18,907 nucleotides of DNA from an uncultured Bacteroidales bacterium (lineage in GTDB: Bacteria > Bacteroidota > Bacteroidia > Bacteroidales > UBA932). Of the stretch, positions 6,871 through 14,444 are shown piece after piece (positions within the stretch are counted from its first letter, which is position 1; the number at the start of each line of letters is the position of its first letter). The stretch spans positions 1 to 18,907 of the forward strand of contig CAMFSN010000019.1 in NCBI GenBank assembly GCA_945983015.1. The letters run 5' to 3'. The notes beneath the pieces are model-generated. The model saw nothing but the letters and a program-made list of their open reading frames with translations, ran no database searches and was not told where the DNA came from. A program made the position numbers and the translations under genes.

Positions 6871-8061
6871 TTATTCAGGAAGTAGTTTTATGTAAAATTC
6901 CGTGTTGTCCATTCGTCCGCAGTATTTTTCTGCACCTTTGCCTATGGCGTAAACCGGCACGTGGTCGCCATTATGGTGAATGGTGGTCCAGCCTATGCCG
7001 CAGGCTTTGTTAAAGTCATTGCGCTCCTCCACGCTCTTAAAGTTATCGGCCTTTCCTGCCTCTTCCCACTGCTCTATTATTCCAGGCCAATTCACATCGT
7101 ATCCGTAGTCCGTGCTGCCTACGCTGACTCCGCCGGTCTGGTGGTCTGCGGTAACAAGGATCAGGGTCTGCTTCGGATGCTTGAGATAGAATTCGTAGGC
7201 CACCTTGACGGCTTCGTCCATAGCCAGGATAGCCTCAATGGTAGGCATAGTTCGGTTAGCGTGGCTGTCCCAGTCTATCTCTCCGCCTTCGCACATTATG
7301 AAGAAAGGTTTGCTCTCGTCTAAGGTGCTAAGACAATTCTTCATCATCTGGGAAAGGCTTACCAGTTCGTCTTCCTCGGCGGCATAATTGGCCACTTTTT
7401 CCCTCTTGTCCTTACGCGGATTTGATACCATTACTATCTTGTGGGAATTGGCCTTTTCGAATTCATTCTGTCCAAAGACCACTTCGTAGCCGTATTCCTC
7501 CAGATACTCTTCGCTGTTTTTTTCCTCATCTCCAGGTGCGAAATTCAAAAATCCCGAGCCTCCGATAAAATCGAACTTGCTAGCTGGGATCTGCTTGGTG
7601 ATATCGTAATAGTCTCCTCTGGAAGTGACGTGGGCATAGAATGCGGCAGGGGTGGCGTGATTCAGGGGAACTGAGGAGAAAACTCCGACCTGATAGCCAT
7701 ACTCGTCTTTCAGAACCTGGGCGACACTCTTGAGGGGATTACCTTCGGGATCTACTCCAAGCATACCGTTATTTGTCTTTTCTCCTGAAGCGATGGCAGT
7801 GCCGGCTGCAGCGGAATCTGTGATGATGCTGTTAGCCGAATATGTGCTGCACATTCCCAGGTATGGAAATTGGGAAAACTGCAGCTGGGAGCCTCCCAAA
7901 TTGCCATCCAGATAGGAAAGATAGGACTCGGTCACAGCCACCTGAGAGGCTCCCATTCCATCTCCGATGAAGAGGAAAATATACTTGGCCTCAGGCTTTT
8001 GGCTACACGAGCTGAAAAGCAGCAGGGCTGCCAGGGAGAAAAGTGTTAATTTATTTTTCAT
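6871..8061 (-). CDS. Alkaline phosphatase, lipoprotein
   Basis: A 396-residue PhoA-family phosphomonoesterase. The frame is open for 28 codons further upstream, but that stretch is proline-rich, not signal-like, and overlaps the methyltransferase; ATG 8061 gives a proper lipoprotein signal (MKNK, hydrophobic core, FSSC with Cys19). Metal and catalytic residues are visible: GDGMG (D34), TDSAAAGTA with nucleophile Ser83, GGEIDWDSHAN (D263, H267), TADHQTGG (D306, H307) and HNGDHVP (H367). It is membrane-anchored and releases phosphate from organic esters in the periplasm or at the surface. Its ATG overlaps the end of the methyltransferase by 11 bp, suggesting coupled translation. No phosphate-starvation operator was recognised. 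Length is near the short bacterial PhoA type. Confidence 0.92.
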   Translation of the reverse strand: MKNKLTLFSLAALLLFSSCSQKPEAKYIFLFIGDGMGASQVAVTESYLSYLDGNLGGSQLQFSQFPYLGMCSTYSANSIITDSAAAGTAIASGEKTNNGMLGVDPEGNPLKSVAQVLKDEYGYQVGVFSSVPLNHATPAAFYAHVTSRGDYYDITKQIPASKFDFIGGSGFLNFAPGDEEKNSEEYLEEYGYEVVFGQNEFEKANSHKIVMVSNPRKDKREKVANYAAEEDELVSLSQMMKNCLSTLDESKPFFIMCEGGEIDWDSHANRTMPTIEAILAMDEAVKVAYEFYLKHPKQTLILVTADHQTGGVSVGSTDYGYDVNWPGIIEQWEEAGKADNFKSVEERNDFNKACGIGWTTIHHNGDHVPVYAIGKGAEKYCGRMDNTEFYIKLLPE

Positions 8062-8779
8062 ATCTGTCTCTACGTTTGAATTCTGATAGGGTAAGGGCGG
8101 TGGCCACGGCCACGTTAAGGGATTCGGCGTGTGGACCCTGGGCAAAGGAAGGTATGAGAAGGGAATCGGTACAGAGAGCTCTCAGGCTTTTGCTTACTCC
8201 CCTGGATTCGTTACCCATAAGGATGAGGCCCTGAGGCTTTAACTCACACTCGTAAATATCCTTCCCGTCCAGAAGTGTGGAGTATATTGGAAGTCCCTTG
8301 TTTAAGAAAGTCCGACAGAGGCGCTCCAGGTCTGTATAGACAATACTCTTTCTGAATATGGAACCCATAGAGGCCTGAACCACTTTGGGGTTGAATTGAT
8401 CCACACAGTCCTCAGAGGCGAAAATGCCATCCACTCCGAACCAGTCACAGATGCGGATGATGGTACCCAGATTCCCCGGATCCCTGACGCTGTCAAGGGC
8501 GAGATATAAGCCTTTGCTCTGGATTTCCGGAACTGTGGACGTGTCAGGCATCCTTAGTATTCCCAGCACCGGAGAAGGGGAGGACAGGCTGCTGATACGG
8601 CTCATCTGAGCCTCGCCTATATCTTCTGTCCTATAGGAAGCGAGCAATTCGAATCCGCTGTTCAAAGCCTCTGAAAGCATCTTTTCTCCTTCCACGATGA
8701 AGGAACGGGACTCGTCTCGGAATTTCTTTCCGGACAAGGCTTTTATGTGTTTGATCTCACTTGCAGATAATTTGCTCAT
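8051..8779 (-). CDS. SpoU/TrmH-family RNA 2'-O-methyltransferase
   Basis: A 242-residue SPOUT-fold methyltransferase using S-adenosylmethionine to methylate a ribose in tRNA or rRNA. The N-terminal substrate-binding domain (about 1-88) has KKFRDESRSFIVEGEKM. The three knot motifs are present: DSVRDPGNLGTIIR (97-109, with the conserved Asn103 and Arg109), LMGNESRGVS (187-196) and ESLNVAVATAL (219-229). ATG 8779 is preferred over the in-frame TTG four codons upstream because it begins the conserved domain directly and the TTG lies within the promoter-proximal sequence. It is the first gene of a minus-strand operon, divergent from tamL. The gene pair methyltransferase/TamA-like protein is, from memory, a recurring Bacteroidales arrangement. 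The target nucleotide cannot be told from sequence. Confidence 0.92.
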   Translation of the reverse strand: MSKLSASEIKHIKALSGKKFRDESRSFIVEGEKMLSEALNSGFELLASYRTEDIGEAQMSRISSLSSPSPVLGILRMPDTSTVPEIQSKGLYLALDSVRDPGNLGTIIRICDWFGVDGIFASEDCVDQFNPKVVQASMGSIFRKSIVYTDLERLCRTFLNKGLPIYSTLLDGKDIYECELKPQGLILMGNESRGVSKSLRALCTDSLLIPSFAQGPHAESLNVAVATALTLSEFKRRDRYEK

Positions 8780-8787
8780 AAATTGCT

Positions 8788-8809
8788 GCAAATATACTCA
8801 AATATTTGC
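8788..8809. repeat. 8-bp perfect dyad in the methyltransferase/tamL divergent region
   Basis: GCAAATAT (8788-8795), 6-nt spacer ACTCAA, then its exact reverse complement ATATTTGC (8802-8809). It overlaps the minus-strand -7 box and abuts the plus-strand -7 box, so it could be an operator controlling both directions. Part of the symmetry is expected from two opposed AT-rich promoter boxes. Confidence 0.5.
8789..8796 (-). promoter_or_regulatory. Predicted -7 box of the methyltransferase operon
   Basis: Minus-strand TATATTTG matches TAnnTTTG exactly and lies only 9 nt before the ATG at 8779, predicting a leader of a few nucleotides or none. No good -33 element is visible at 18-21 nt. Confidence 0.5.
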
Positions 8810-8817
8810 TAAATTTG
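8810..8817 (+). promoter_or_regulatory. Predicted -7 box of tamL
   Basis: TAAATTTG matches TAnnTTTG exactly and lies 7 nt before the ATG at 8825, again predicting a nearly leaderless transcript. No clear -33 element is visible. Confidence 0.5.
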
Positions 8818-8824
8818 TCCTTTG

Positions 8825-10969
8825 ATGCAGACTAAAACTCATACTTTTCTCCGCCTGTCACTATCGATATTTTTATCGGCAGTTCTATTTTCCTGCAGTA
8901 CTACCAGGACTCTGGAAAGTGATCAGTTAAGGCTGGATTCCAATGAAGTGATAATAGTAAATGACGAAAACTTCCCGGCTGCTTCCCTACAGAATTATAT
9001 CCGTCAAAAGCCTAATTCCAGTTTCTTGGGGCTTAAGCCGATGCTCTATGTCTACAATCTCTCAGATGGCAGTGACAAGGGTTTGAACAAGTTTTGGAAG
9101 ATCCTTGGAGAAGCGCCTGTGGTTTATGAGCAGAATCAGGTGGAACTCTCCAAAAACAGCATTAAGAATCATCTTGAGAACCTGGGTTATTATAATTCCA
9201 AGGTGGAGAGCGAACTGAGACTTAAAGGCCAGGTGGCTAAGGTCAGGTATTATGTTACTTTGGGAGAAAGATATAAGATAGATAGCATTATATTTAATCT
9301 TCCTGCCAGAAGAAGGGACTTTGTCTCCGATTTTAATTCCGAGCTCTCCGAGATGAAGATTAAGGTGGGGGATTATCTTTCCGAGCAAAGTTTGGATGCC
9401 GAGGTGCAGAGAAGTCTGGCTTCCCTTAGGGAAAAGGGCTATTTTTCCCTGAATATGAATTGCTACAGTTTTGTGGCAGACACATTGGGAAAAGATGCAT
9501 CCGTGACTTTGGAATATATCATCAGCGAAGATGAAAGACCACTCAAAAAGGCCAAGATAGGTGAGGTAAGCATCAATGTCCCTGAGAATCTGGATGTTCG
9601 GGAGGATGTTCTGAAGGGGGTGAACCTGATTATGCCTGGTCAGACTTACAGCGAAAGCGTGGTGAGCAATACTTTTAACCGCTTTTCTTCCCTTAAGGTA
9701 TTCAAGACTGTGGGGATAGATATGTCCGCAGTTTCCGATGACAAGGTGAACTGTGACATCACTCTAAGCAAATCCCAGCAGCAGGGTTTCAAGACCAATT
9801 TGGAATTTTCCACAAATTCTTCTGGTCTTATAGGCATCTCTCCGCAGCTGAGTTTCTATCATAAGAACTTTTTCAAAGGGGGAGAGTGGTTTAACCTAGG
9901 CTTTGTGGGGAATTTTCAGTTCAAACCTAATGACAACATTTCCTCCGAAGAATTCGGAACCTCCCTTTCTTTGAGCCTTCCTCGGCTCATAGGAGTGGAT
10001 AACAGACATATCAAGGGGCCTAATATTCCTCGCACCGAAATCAATCTGGCTTTCAACTATCAGAACAGGCCGGAATATACCAGGAACATTATGTCCACCT
10101 CCTTCGGTGTGTCCGGAATTATAAGAGGCAGGTTCTATTATCAGTTCTATCCTCTTCAGTTAAACTATGTGCGTCTTTTTAACCTGAACGAGGATTTTAT
10201 GAAGAATCTGGAGAAAAATCCATTTATGAAATACTCCTATCAGGACCACTGTGACTTAGGTCTTGGTAGCAGCCTCTTTTATAACAGCAGCACTGAGCTC
10301 GTCCCTAAGAGCGACTATCATTCCTTTAAACTGAATTTTGATCTGTCCGGTAATGTCCTGAGTCTTTTCAGGGGCTTGATGAAGCAGAACTCCAGCGGAG
10401 AGGCTCTGGTCTTGGGGGCTCCGTTCTCGCAGTATGCCAGAATCGAGGCCAGTATGGCCAAAGCGATCCGTTTCGGCGCAAACGACTCAAAGTCATTGGC
10501 ATTCAGGCTTCTGGCCGGAGCGGGATGGGCCTATGGAAATTCCACGGCTATGCCGTATGAAAAGCAGTTCTACTGTGGTGGAGCTAGCAGTATGAGGGCT
10601 TGGCAGGCAAGGGCACTCGGCCCGGGCGCTTCAAAGATGGATGAGACTTTCAGCATCCCGAGTCAGACCGGAGACATCAAACTGGAAGCGGATATGGAAT
10701 ACCGTTTCCCTTTGGTGTGGAAGCTGGAAGGAGCGCTTTTTGCCGAGCTGGGAAATGTCTGGAAAAGTGAAAGCGGGGTAAGATTGGAGGAATTGGCTGC
10801 CGACTATGGACTGGGACTTAGAGTCAACCTTGATGTTCTGCTGCTCCGTTTTGACTGGGGTATCAGGCTCAGAGACCCTTCTCTGGATGGTGATAAATGG
10901 CTGGACCCGCTTAGCGCGCTTAAAATTGGCGGAAGCGCCATCAGTTTTGGTGTAGGATATCCTTTCTAG
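8825..10969 (+). CDS. tamL: TamL-like lipoprotein of the BamA/TamA (Omp85) family
   Basis: A 714-residue outer-membrane protein with POTRA-like repeats (about 30-335) and a C-terminal 16-strand-type barrel (about 345-714) ending in YPF, an aromatic assembly signal. It starts with a lipoprotein signal ending LFSC (Cys24); an N-terminal lipid distinguishes Bacteroidota TamL from proteobacterial TamA. ATG 8825 is chosen over the TTG just before it. The lid-loop motif, (V/I)RG(F/Y) in classical Omp85 proteins, is here SMRAW with Arg591 kept in GGASSMRAWQARALGPG. The protein should insert or assemble envelope proteins, probably with a TamB-type partner, but no tamB is adjacent on either side. It faces the methyltransferase operon and its stop shares bases with the rarA stop (CTAG). 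Family certain; TamL subtype likely. Confidence 0.88.
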   Translation: MQTKTHTFLRLSLSIFLSAVLFSCSTTRTLESDQLRLDSNEVIIVNDENFPAASLQNYIRQKPNSSFLGLKPMLYVYNLSDGSDKGLNKFWKILGEAPVVYEQNQVELSKNSIKNHLENLGYYNSKVESELRLKGQVAKVRYYVTLGERYKIDSIIFNLPARRRDFVSDFNSELSEMKIKVGDYLSEQSLDAEVQRSLASLREKGYFSLNMNCYSFVADTLGKDASVTLEYIISEDERPLKKAKIGEVSINVPENLDVREDVLKGVNLIMPGQTYSESVVSNTFNRFSSLKVFKTVGIDMSAVSDDKVNCDITLSKSQQQGFKTNLEFSTNSSGLIGISPQLSFYHKNFFKGGEWFNLGFVGNFQFKPNDNISSEEFGTSLSLSLPRLIGVDNRHIKGPNIPRTEINLAFNYQNRPEYTRNIMSTSFGVSGIIRGRFYYQFYPLQLNYVRLFNLNEDFMKNLEKNPFMKYSYQDHCDLGLGSSLFYNSSTELVPKSDYHSFKLNFDLSGNVLSLFRGLMKQNSSGEALVLGAPFSQYARIEASMAKAIRFGANDSKSLAFRLLAGAGWAYGNSTAMPYEKQFYCGGASSMRAWQARALGPGASKMDETFSIPSQTGDIKLEADMEYRFPLVWKLEGALFAELGNVWKSESGVRLEELAADYGLGLRVNLDVLLLRFDWGIRLRDPSLDGDKWLDPLSALKIGGSAISFGVGYPF

Positions 10970-12273
10970 AGCTTTTTCGGGTAGTATTTAGGCCAGCAAG
11001 CCTGCAGGTAGGCCTTCAGATTATCTTCGTGACGATTCGGCTGAGGTTCATAAAATACCTTTCCTTCCAATCCCTTAGGCATAAATTCCTGATCTACGAA
11101 ATGACCTGGGAAATCGTGGGAATACTTGTAGTTCTCCCCATAGCCTATGTCTTTCATAAGGGCTGTAGGGGCATTGCGCAGGTGAAGGGGAACCGCCGCC
11201 ATCTGATCCTTTGAGACAGTTTCGAGGGCGGAATTTATGGCCATATAGGCGGAGTTGCTCTTAGGGGAGGATGCCAGATAAATGCTGCATTCAGAAAGGG
11301 GAATGCGAGCTTCCGGCATACCTATGTTATGACAGATTCTAAAGCAGCTGTCCGCTATGAGAAGGGCATTAGGGTTAGCCAGGCCAATGTCTTCCGCTGC
11401 GCTGATACAGAGCCTTCTGGCTATGAACAGGGGGTCTTCTCCTCCATCCAGCATCCTGGCCAGATAATATACGGCGGCATTCGGGTCTGAGCCCCTTATG
11501 CTTTTAATGAAGGCGGATATGATGTCATAGTGCATCTCTCCACCCTTGTCGTAGATGGCTATGTTTTTCTGCAGGCAATCACAGACACTCTGGTCGTCTA
11601 TTACTATCTCGGAAGTCTTAGCGCTTAGGGAATCTACCACTATCTCCAAGATATTCAGGAGTTTGCGTCCATCGCCTCCGCTATGCATAAAGAGCGCGTC
11701 GGTCTGTTTGACCCTAATGTTCTTTTCCTTCAGTATCTCGTCTTCCTTTAAGGCTCTGTTTAAGAGAATCTCCAGGTCTGCGGCTTCAAGTGGTTTAAGT
11801 ACAAAGACCTGACAGCGGGATAGAAGGGGAGTTATCACTTCGAAGGAAGGGTTTTCGGTGGTGGCTCCTATAAGGATGAATACCCCCTGTTCCACAGCCC
11901 CCAGAAGCGCATCCTGCTGAGCCTTGTTAAAACGATGTATCTCGTCTATGAAGAGGATAGGAGCAGCAGCGGAACTGAATAGGGAGTTCTGCTTCGCTTT
12001 GTCTATCACATCCCTAACGTCCTTTACTCCTGAACTTACTGCCGAGAGAGTGTAAAAATCTCTTTTCAGGCTATTGGCTATGATCTTAGCAAGGGTAGTC
12101 TTGCCGACTCCGGGAGGGCCCCAGAGGATAAAGGAGCTGACGTTTCCACTTTCTATCATATTGGAGAGTACACAGCCTTTGCCGACCAGATGTCTCTGGC
12201 CGACGTATTGCTCCAAGGTTTGGGGTCTGAGCCTCTCTGGAAGAGGGGGCAGAAGAGTATTCAAATTTGCCAT
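10966..12273 (-). CDS. rarA: Replication-associated recombination protein RarA (MgsA), AAA+ ATPase
   Basis: A 435-residue clamp-loader-like ATPase acting at stalled replication forks. The N-terminal motif RLRPQTLEQYVGQRHLVG (14-31) is typical. Walker A is GPPGVGKT (52-59), Walker B is ILFIDEIH (106-113), sensor 1 lies in GATTENPSF (137-144) and the arginine finger is Arg153 in LLSRCQ. The C-terminal half has the RarA-specific tetramerisation region (SIRGSDPNAAVYYLARMLDGGEDP, AAEDIGLANP) and the closing motif HLRNAPT...GYGENYKYSHD. Length is normal. It is a single-gene minus-strand unit behind a TAAATTTG box, with its stop overlapping that of tamL by 4 bp. Divergent from the small barrel pair. 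Assignment is firm. Confidence 0.96.
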   Translation of the reverse strand: MANLNTLLPPLPERLRPQTLEQYVGQRHLVGKGCVLSNMIESGNVSSFILWGPPGVGKTTLAKIIANSLKRDFYTLSAVSSGVKDVRDVIDKAKQNSLFSSAAAPILFIDEIHRFNKAQQDALLGAVEQGVFILIGATTENPSFEVITPLLSRCQVFVLKPLEAADLEILLNRALKEDEILKEKNIRVKQTDALFMHSGGDGRKLLNILEIVVDSLSAKTSEIVIDDQSVCDCLQKNIAIYDKGGEMHYDIISAFIKSIRGSDPNAAVYYLARMLDGGEDPLFIARRLCISAAEDIGLANPNALLIADSCFRICHNIGMPEARIPLSECSIYLASSPKSNSAYMAINSALETVSKDQMAAVPLHLRNAPTALMKDIGYGENYKYSHDFPGHFVDQEFMPKGLEGKVFYEPQPNRHEDNLKAYLQACWPKYYPKKL

Positions 12274-12310
12274 AATCGAAGTCTAAATTACTTATTTTAT
12301 TCTCAAATCC

Positions 12311-12318
12311 CAAATTTA
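12311..12318 (-). promoter_or_regulatory. Predicted -7 box of rarA
   Basis: Minus-strand TAAATTTG matches TAnnTTTG exactly, 37 nt before the rarA ATG. This leaves a leader of about 33 nt without a Shine-Dalgarno sequence. No convincing -33 element. Confidence 0.5.
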
Positions 12319-12322
12319 TGCT

Positions 12323-12330
12323 TATCTTGG
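12323..12330 (+). promoter_or_regulatory. Possible -7 box of the small barrel pair
   Basis: TATCTTGG differs from TAnnTTTG at one position. It ends one base before the ATG at 12332, so transcription from it would start inside that codon and favour the ATG at 12344, which also gives the better signal peptide. Confidence 0.3.
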
Positions 12331-12343
12331 AATGTTTTTATTT

Positions 12344-12919
12344 ATGGGAAAAAGAACTCTGACAGTGTTGTTCCTTTTAGTCTTTCCTCTGTGTGCGATT
12401 TCTGCAGAGGAAAGGCTGCCGCTCTCTCTTACCAGGGCAGGACTTGTCAGTTCTTTCAAAGCCCAGTCCCTTAGCATTCTCAGTACTTCTGACAAAAAGG
12501 AGAATAGTTTTAACTCTTATAATCTAACTTTGGACACTTACGGACTGTATTCTAATGTTTCCGACTATCCTGGAGTGAAGTTGAACATAGTTCATAATTC
12601 CATAATAGACAGCGGTCGCATCAATGATGAGATTGCATATATAATTTATATGGGAGCTGGTGGGGTAGCCGGATATGTCAGGGATTATTCCGCTCTGCCC
12701 AGGAATCACGGATTTATCTTTGGACTTAATACCTGCGCCGGAGCACTCGCTTCATTCAGGGGCAGCCGTTTGGAGTTGGGGGTGGAATTCGATGCCGAAT
12801 GGGCCTTTCAGATAAGAAAGATGGAGGAAAGTGACGGCAGGATTGGCCTGTCCTGGTATGCTAACGGCGTGCTTAGGGCGCTCATACCTAAAATTAGCTT
12901 GTACTACAGGTTCAAATGA
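12344..12919 (+). CDS. Unknown secreted protein, probable small outer-membrane barrel (first of pair)
   Basis: I do not recognise a named family. From ATG 12344 the protein is 191 residues with a clean signal peptide: MGKR, a hydrophobic core, and ISA before the likely cleavage after residue 21. The frame is also open from ATG 12332 (four more residues), but the shorter start gives the basic n-region directly. The mature part alternates polar and hydrophobic residues in many short segments (for example LEVGV-like LELGVEFDAEWAF and IGLSWYANGV) and ends in ISLYYRFK, close to an aromatic barrel end. This suggests a small outer-membrane barrel. Its stop overlaps the start of the next gene by ATGA, so the two are translated together. 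Function unknown. Confidence 0.7.
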   Translation: MGKRTLTVLFLLVFPLCAISAEERLPLSLTRAGLVSSFKAQSLSILSTSDKKENSFNSYNLTLDTYGLYSNVSDYPGVKLNIVHNSIIDSGRINDEIAYIIYMGAGGVAGYVRDYSALPRNHGFIFGLNTCAGALASFRGSRLELGVEFDAEWAFQIRKMEESDGRIGLSWYANGVLRALIPKISLYYRFK

Positions 12920-13512
12920 AGAGAAAGTTGGGCATAACACTATTGTTTCTCTGCTTGAGTATCAGTGCTTGGGCAGGGATTACTGCCTCTTGTAGCTGGG
13001 GCTATGGAGCTCAGTTGTATAAGGCTCAGGCTTTCTCCTATACACCTAATCGAGTAGGCTACAGAGTAAGCGAATATGCTTATGGATTTACTTATTTGAG
13101 TACTGCCTACCTTAATTTTGCGCTTTCCTACGAGTTTGCCCACAAGGCCAGCATAGGCTTAAAAAGTGGATACAAGGGCATAGATCAGAACTACTCGATA
13201 ATTCCTCTTGAACTGGAAGCCAGATACTATTTCAAGTCCTATGAAGAGAGTTCAGCCTTTTTGTCTCTGGAGGCTGGCAGCGCCTTGCACGACTTGAACT
13301 TCAAGGATCAGATTATCCTCGCCTCCCTGGGCCTGGGCTACAGAGAGCATCTGTATAAGAGCCTGAGCGTGGATTTCTTCCTTAAACTGGATGCTTTCTA
13401 TGGTCATCCCTTGCCCATAGACAGATATGAAGGGGAAATCCCTCGCTCCCAGCTTTATTTCTCTTATGTGAGCTGTGCCTTCCTGAATCTGGGAATCCAG
13501 ATAAACTTTTAG
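12916..13512 (+). CDS. Unknown secreted protein, probable small outer-membrane barrel (second of pair)
   Basis: Not assigned to a named family. It has 198 residues with a signal peptide MKRK...SAWA, likely cut after residue 20. The mature sequence is rich in Tyr, Phe and Ser and runs through amphipathic strand-like segments (AYLNFALSYEFA, ASIGLKSGYKG, PLELEARYYFK, SAFLSLEAGSA, IILASLGLGYRE, LSVDFFLKLDAFYG), closing with LNLGIQINF. That pattern and the terminal Phe fit an 8- to 10-strand outer-membrane barrel. The start overlaps the previous stop (ATGA), and its stop shares 4 bp (TTAG) with the convergent antiporter gene. The two barrel proteins may act together; their sequences look too different to be a simple duplication. 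Function unknown. Confidence 0.72.
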   Translation: MKRKLGITLLFLCLSISAWAGITASCSWGYGAQLYKAQAFSYTPNRVGYRVSEYAYGFTYLSTAYLNFALSYEFAHKASIGLKSGYKGIDQNYSIIPLELEARYYFKSYEESSAFLSLEAGSALHDLNFKDQIILASLGLGYREHLYKSLSVDFFLKLDAFYGHPLPIDRYEGEIPRSQLYFSYVSCAFLNLGIQINF

Positions 13513-14444
13513 AGCTTGATGAACAGGTAGATCATATATGCCAATTCCAATGCGAGCATCGTGTATCCTGCGCCTTTCGAGATTTTCTGCTCTTTCGAAG
13601 TGAAGGAGAAGAGGAAAAGCAGCAGTACGCTGGATAGGCAGACAGCCATATCGACATAATTCAGAGACGCCGTGTTAAGCGGCTTAATGATTCCGGAGCA
13701 GCCCAGGATGAGCAGGATGTTAAAGACATTGCTGCCCACGATGTTACCGAGTGCGAGTTGGCCTTTTTTCTTAGCGGCGGAGACCACGCAGGTAACCAAT
13801 TCCGGTAGGGAAGTGCCCAGGGCAAGCACTGTAATGGCTATGAACTTCTCGCTGGCGCCTATCCCCTGTGCTATCTTTACTGCATTGTTTACAAAGAGTT
13901 TACCTCCGAAGATCAGACCGGCTAAACCAGCCAATATCATTATGATTGACAGTCCCAAGCCATATTCCTTAGCTTCGCTTTCTTCTTCTTCCAGGTTCTT
14001 TTTTCCGGAACGGAAATTATAAACTATATATACGGCGAATAGCAGCAGATAGATAAGTGCATCCAATCTGTTGATCTCTCCGTCCAGGCAAGTGAGGCAG
14101 AAGAAGATGCTGATGCCCAGCAGGATGGGGATATCCTTGAATTTGTTGCCTTGAGTGATGGCGATAGGGGATAGCACTGCCGTAAGTCCGAGGATAAGAA
14201 GTATGTTCAAGATATTAGAGCCTAGGACATTGCCAATCGCTATGTCGGATGAACCTTCCAAAGCTCCGGTGATACTGACTACCAGTTCAGGACAGGATGT
14301 GCCGAAGCCCACTATGATGATGCCTATGACAAATTCGCTGATTTTTAATTTTCTGGCTACGCAGGAAGCTCCATCCACTAAAAAATCCGAGCCGAAGACC
14401 ACCATAGCCAGGCCTACAAAAAACAAAATAATGTTAAGTGTCAT
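13509..14444 (-). CDS. Calcium/sodium antiporter (CaCA family, YrbG-like)
   Basis: A 311-residue inner-membrane transporter with about ten hydrophobic helices and an internal repeat. The first alpha motif is GFGTSCPELVVS (46-57, ion-binding Glu53) paired with GNVLGSNILNI (71-81). The second is ALGTSLPELVTC (208-219, Glu215) paired with GNIVGSNVFNI (233-243). A charged cytoplasmic loop (about 146-160, KKNLEEEESEAKE) divides the halves. The family exchanges Ca2+ or related cations for Na+ or H+. It is the last gene of the five-gene chain, with its ATG overlapping the RlmD-like stop by ATGA. Its own stop overlaps the convergent barrel gene by 4 bp. Confidence 0.94.
   Translation of the reverse strand: MTLNIILFFVGLAMVVFGSDFLVDGASCVARKLKISEFVIGIIIVGFGTSCPELVVSITGALEGSSDIAIGNVLGSNILNILLILGLTAVLSPIAITQGNKFKDIPILLGISIFFCLTCLDGEINRLDALIYLLLFAVYIVYNFRSGKKNLEEEESEAKEYGLGLSIIMILAGLAGLIFGGKLFVNNAVKIAQGIGASEKFIAITVLALGTSLPELVTCVVSAAKKKGQLALGNIVGSNVFNILLILGCSGIIKPLNTASLNYVDMAVCLSSVLLLFLFSFTSKEQKISKGAGYTMLALELAYMIYLFIKL

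Noticed and set aside
8062..8145. Upstream extension of the alkaline phosphatase by 28 codons
   Set aside because: The extension is proline- and tryptophan-rich, overlaps the conserved end of the methyltransferase gene, and would bury the lipoprotein signal that starts at ATG 8061.
8780..8791. TTG start four codons upstream of the methyltransferase ATG
   Set aside because: It lies inside the promoter-proximal sequence, next to the predicted -7 box, and ATG 8779 begins the conserved domain.
10965..10990. Possible terminator after tamL/rarA because of a T5 run at 10973-10977
   Set aside because: No stem of useful length precedes the T-run on the plus strand; only short palindromes such as TCTAGA are present.
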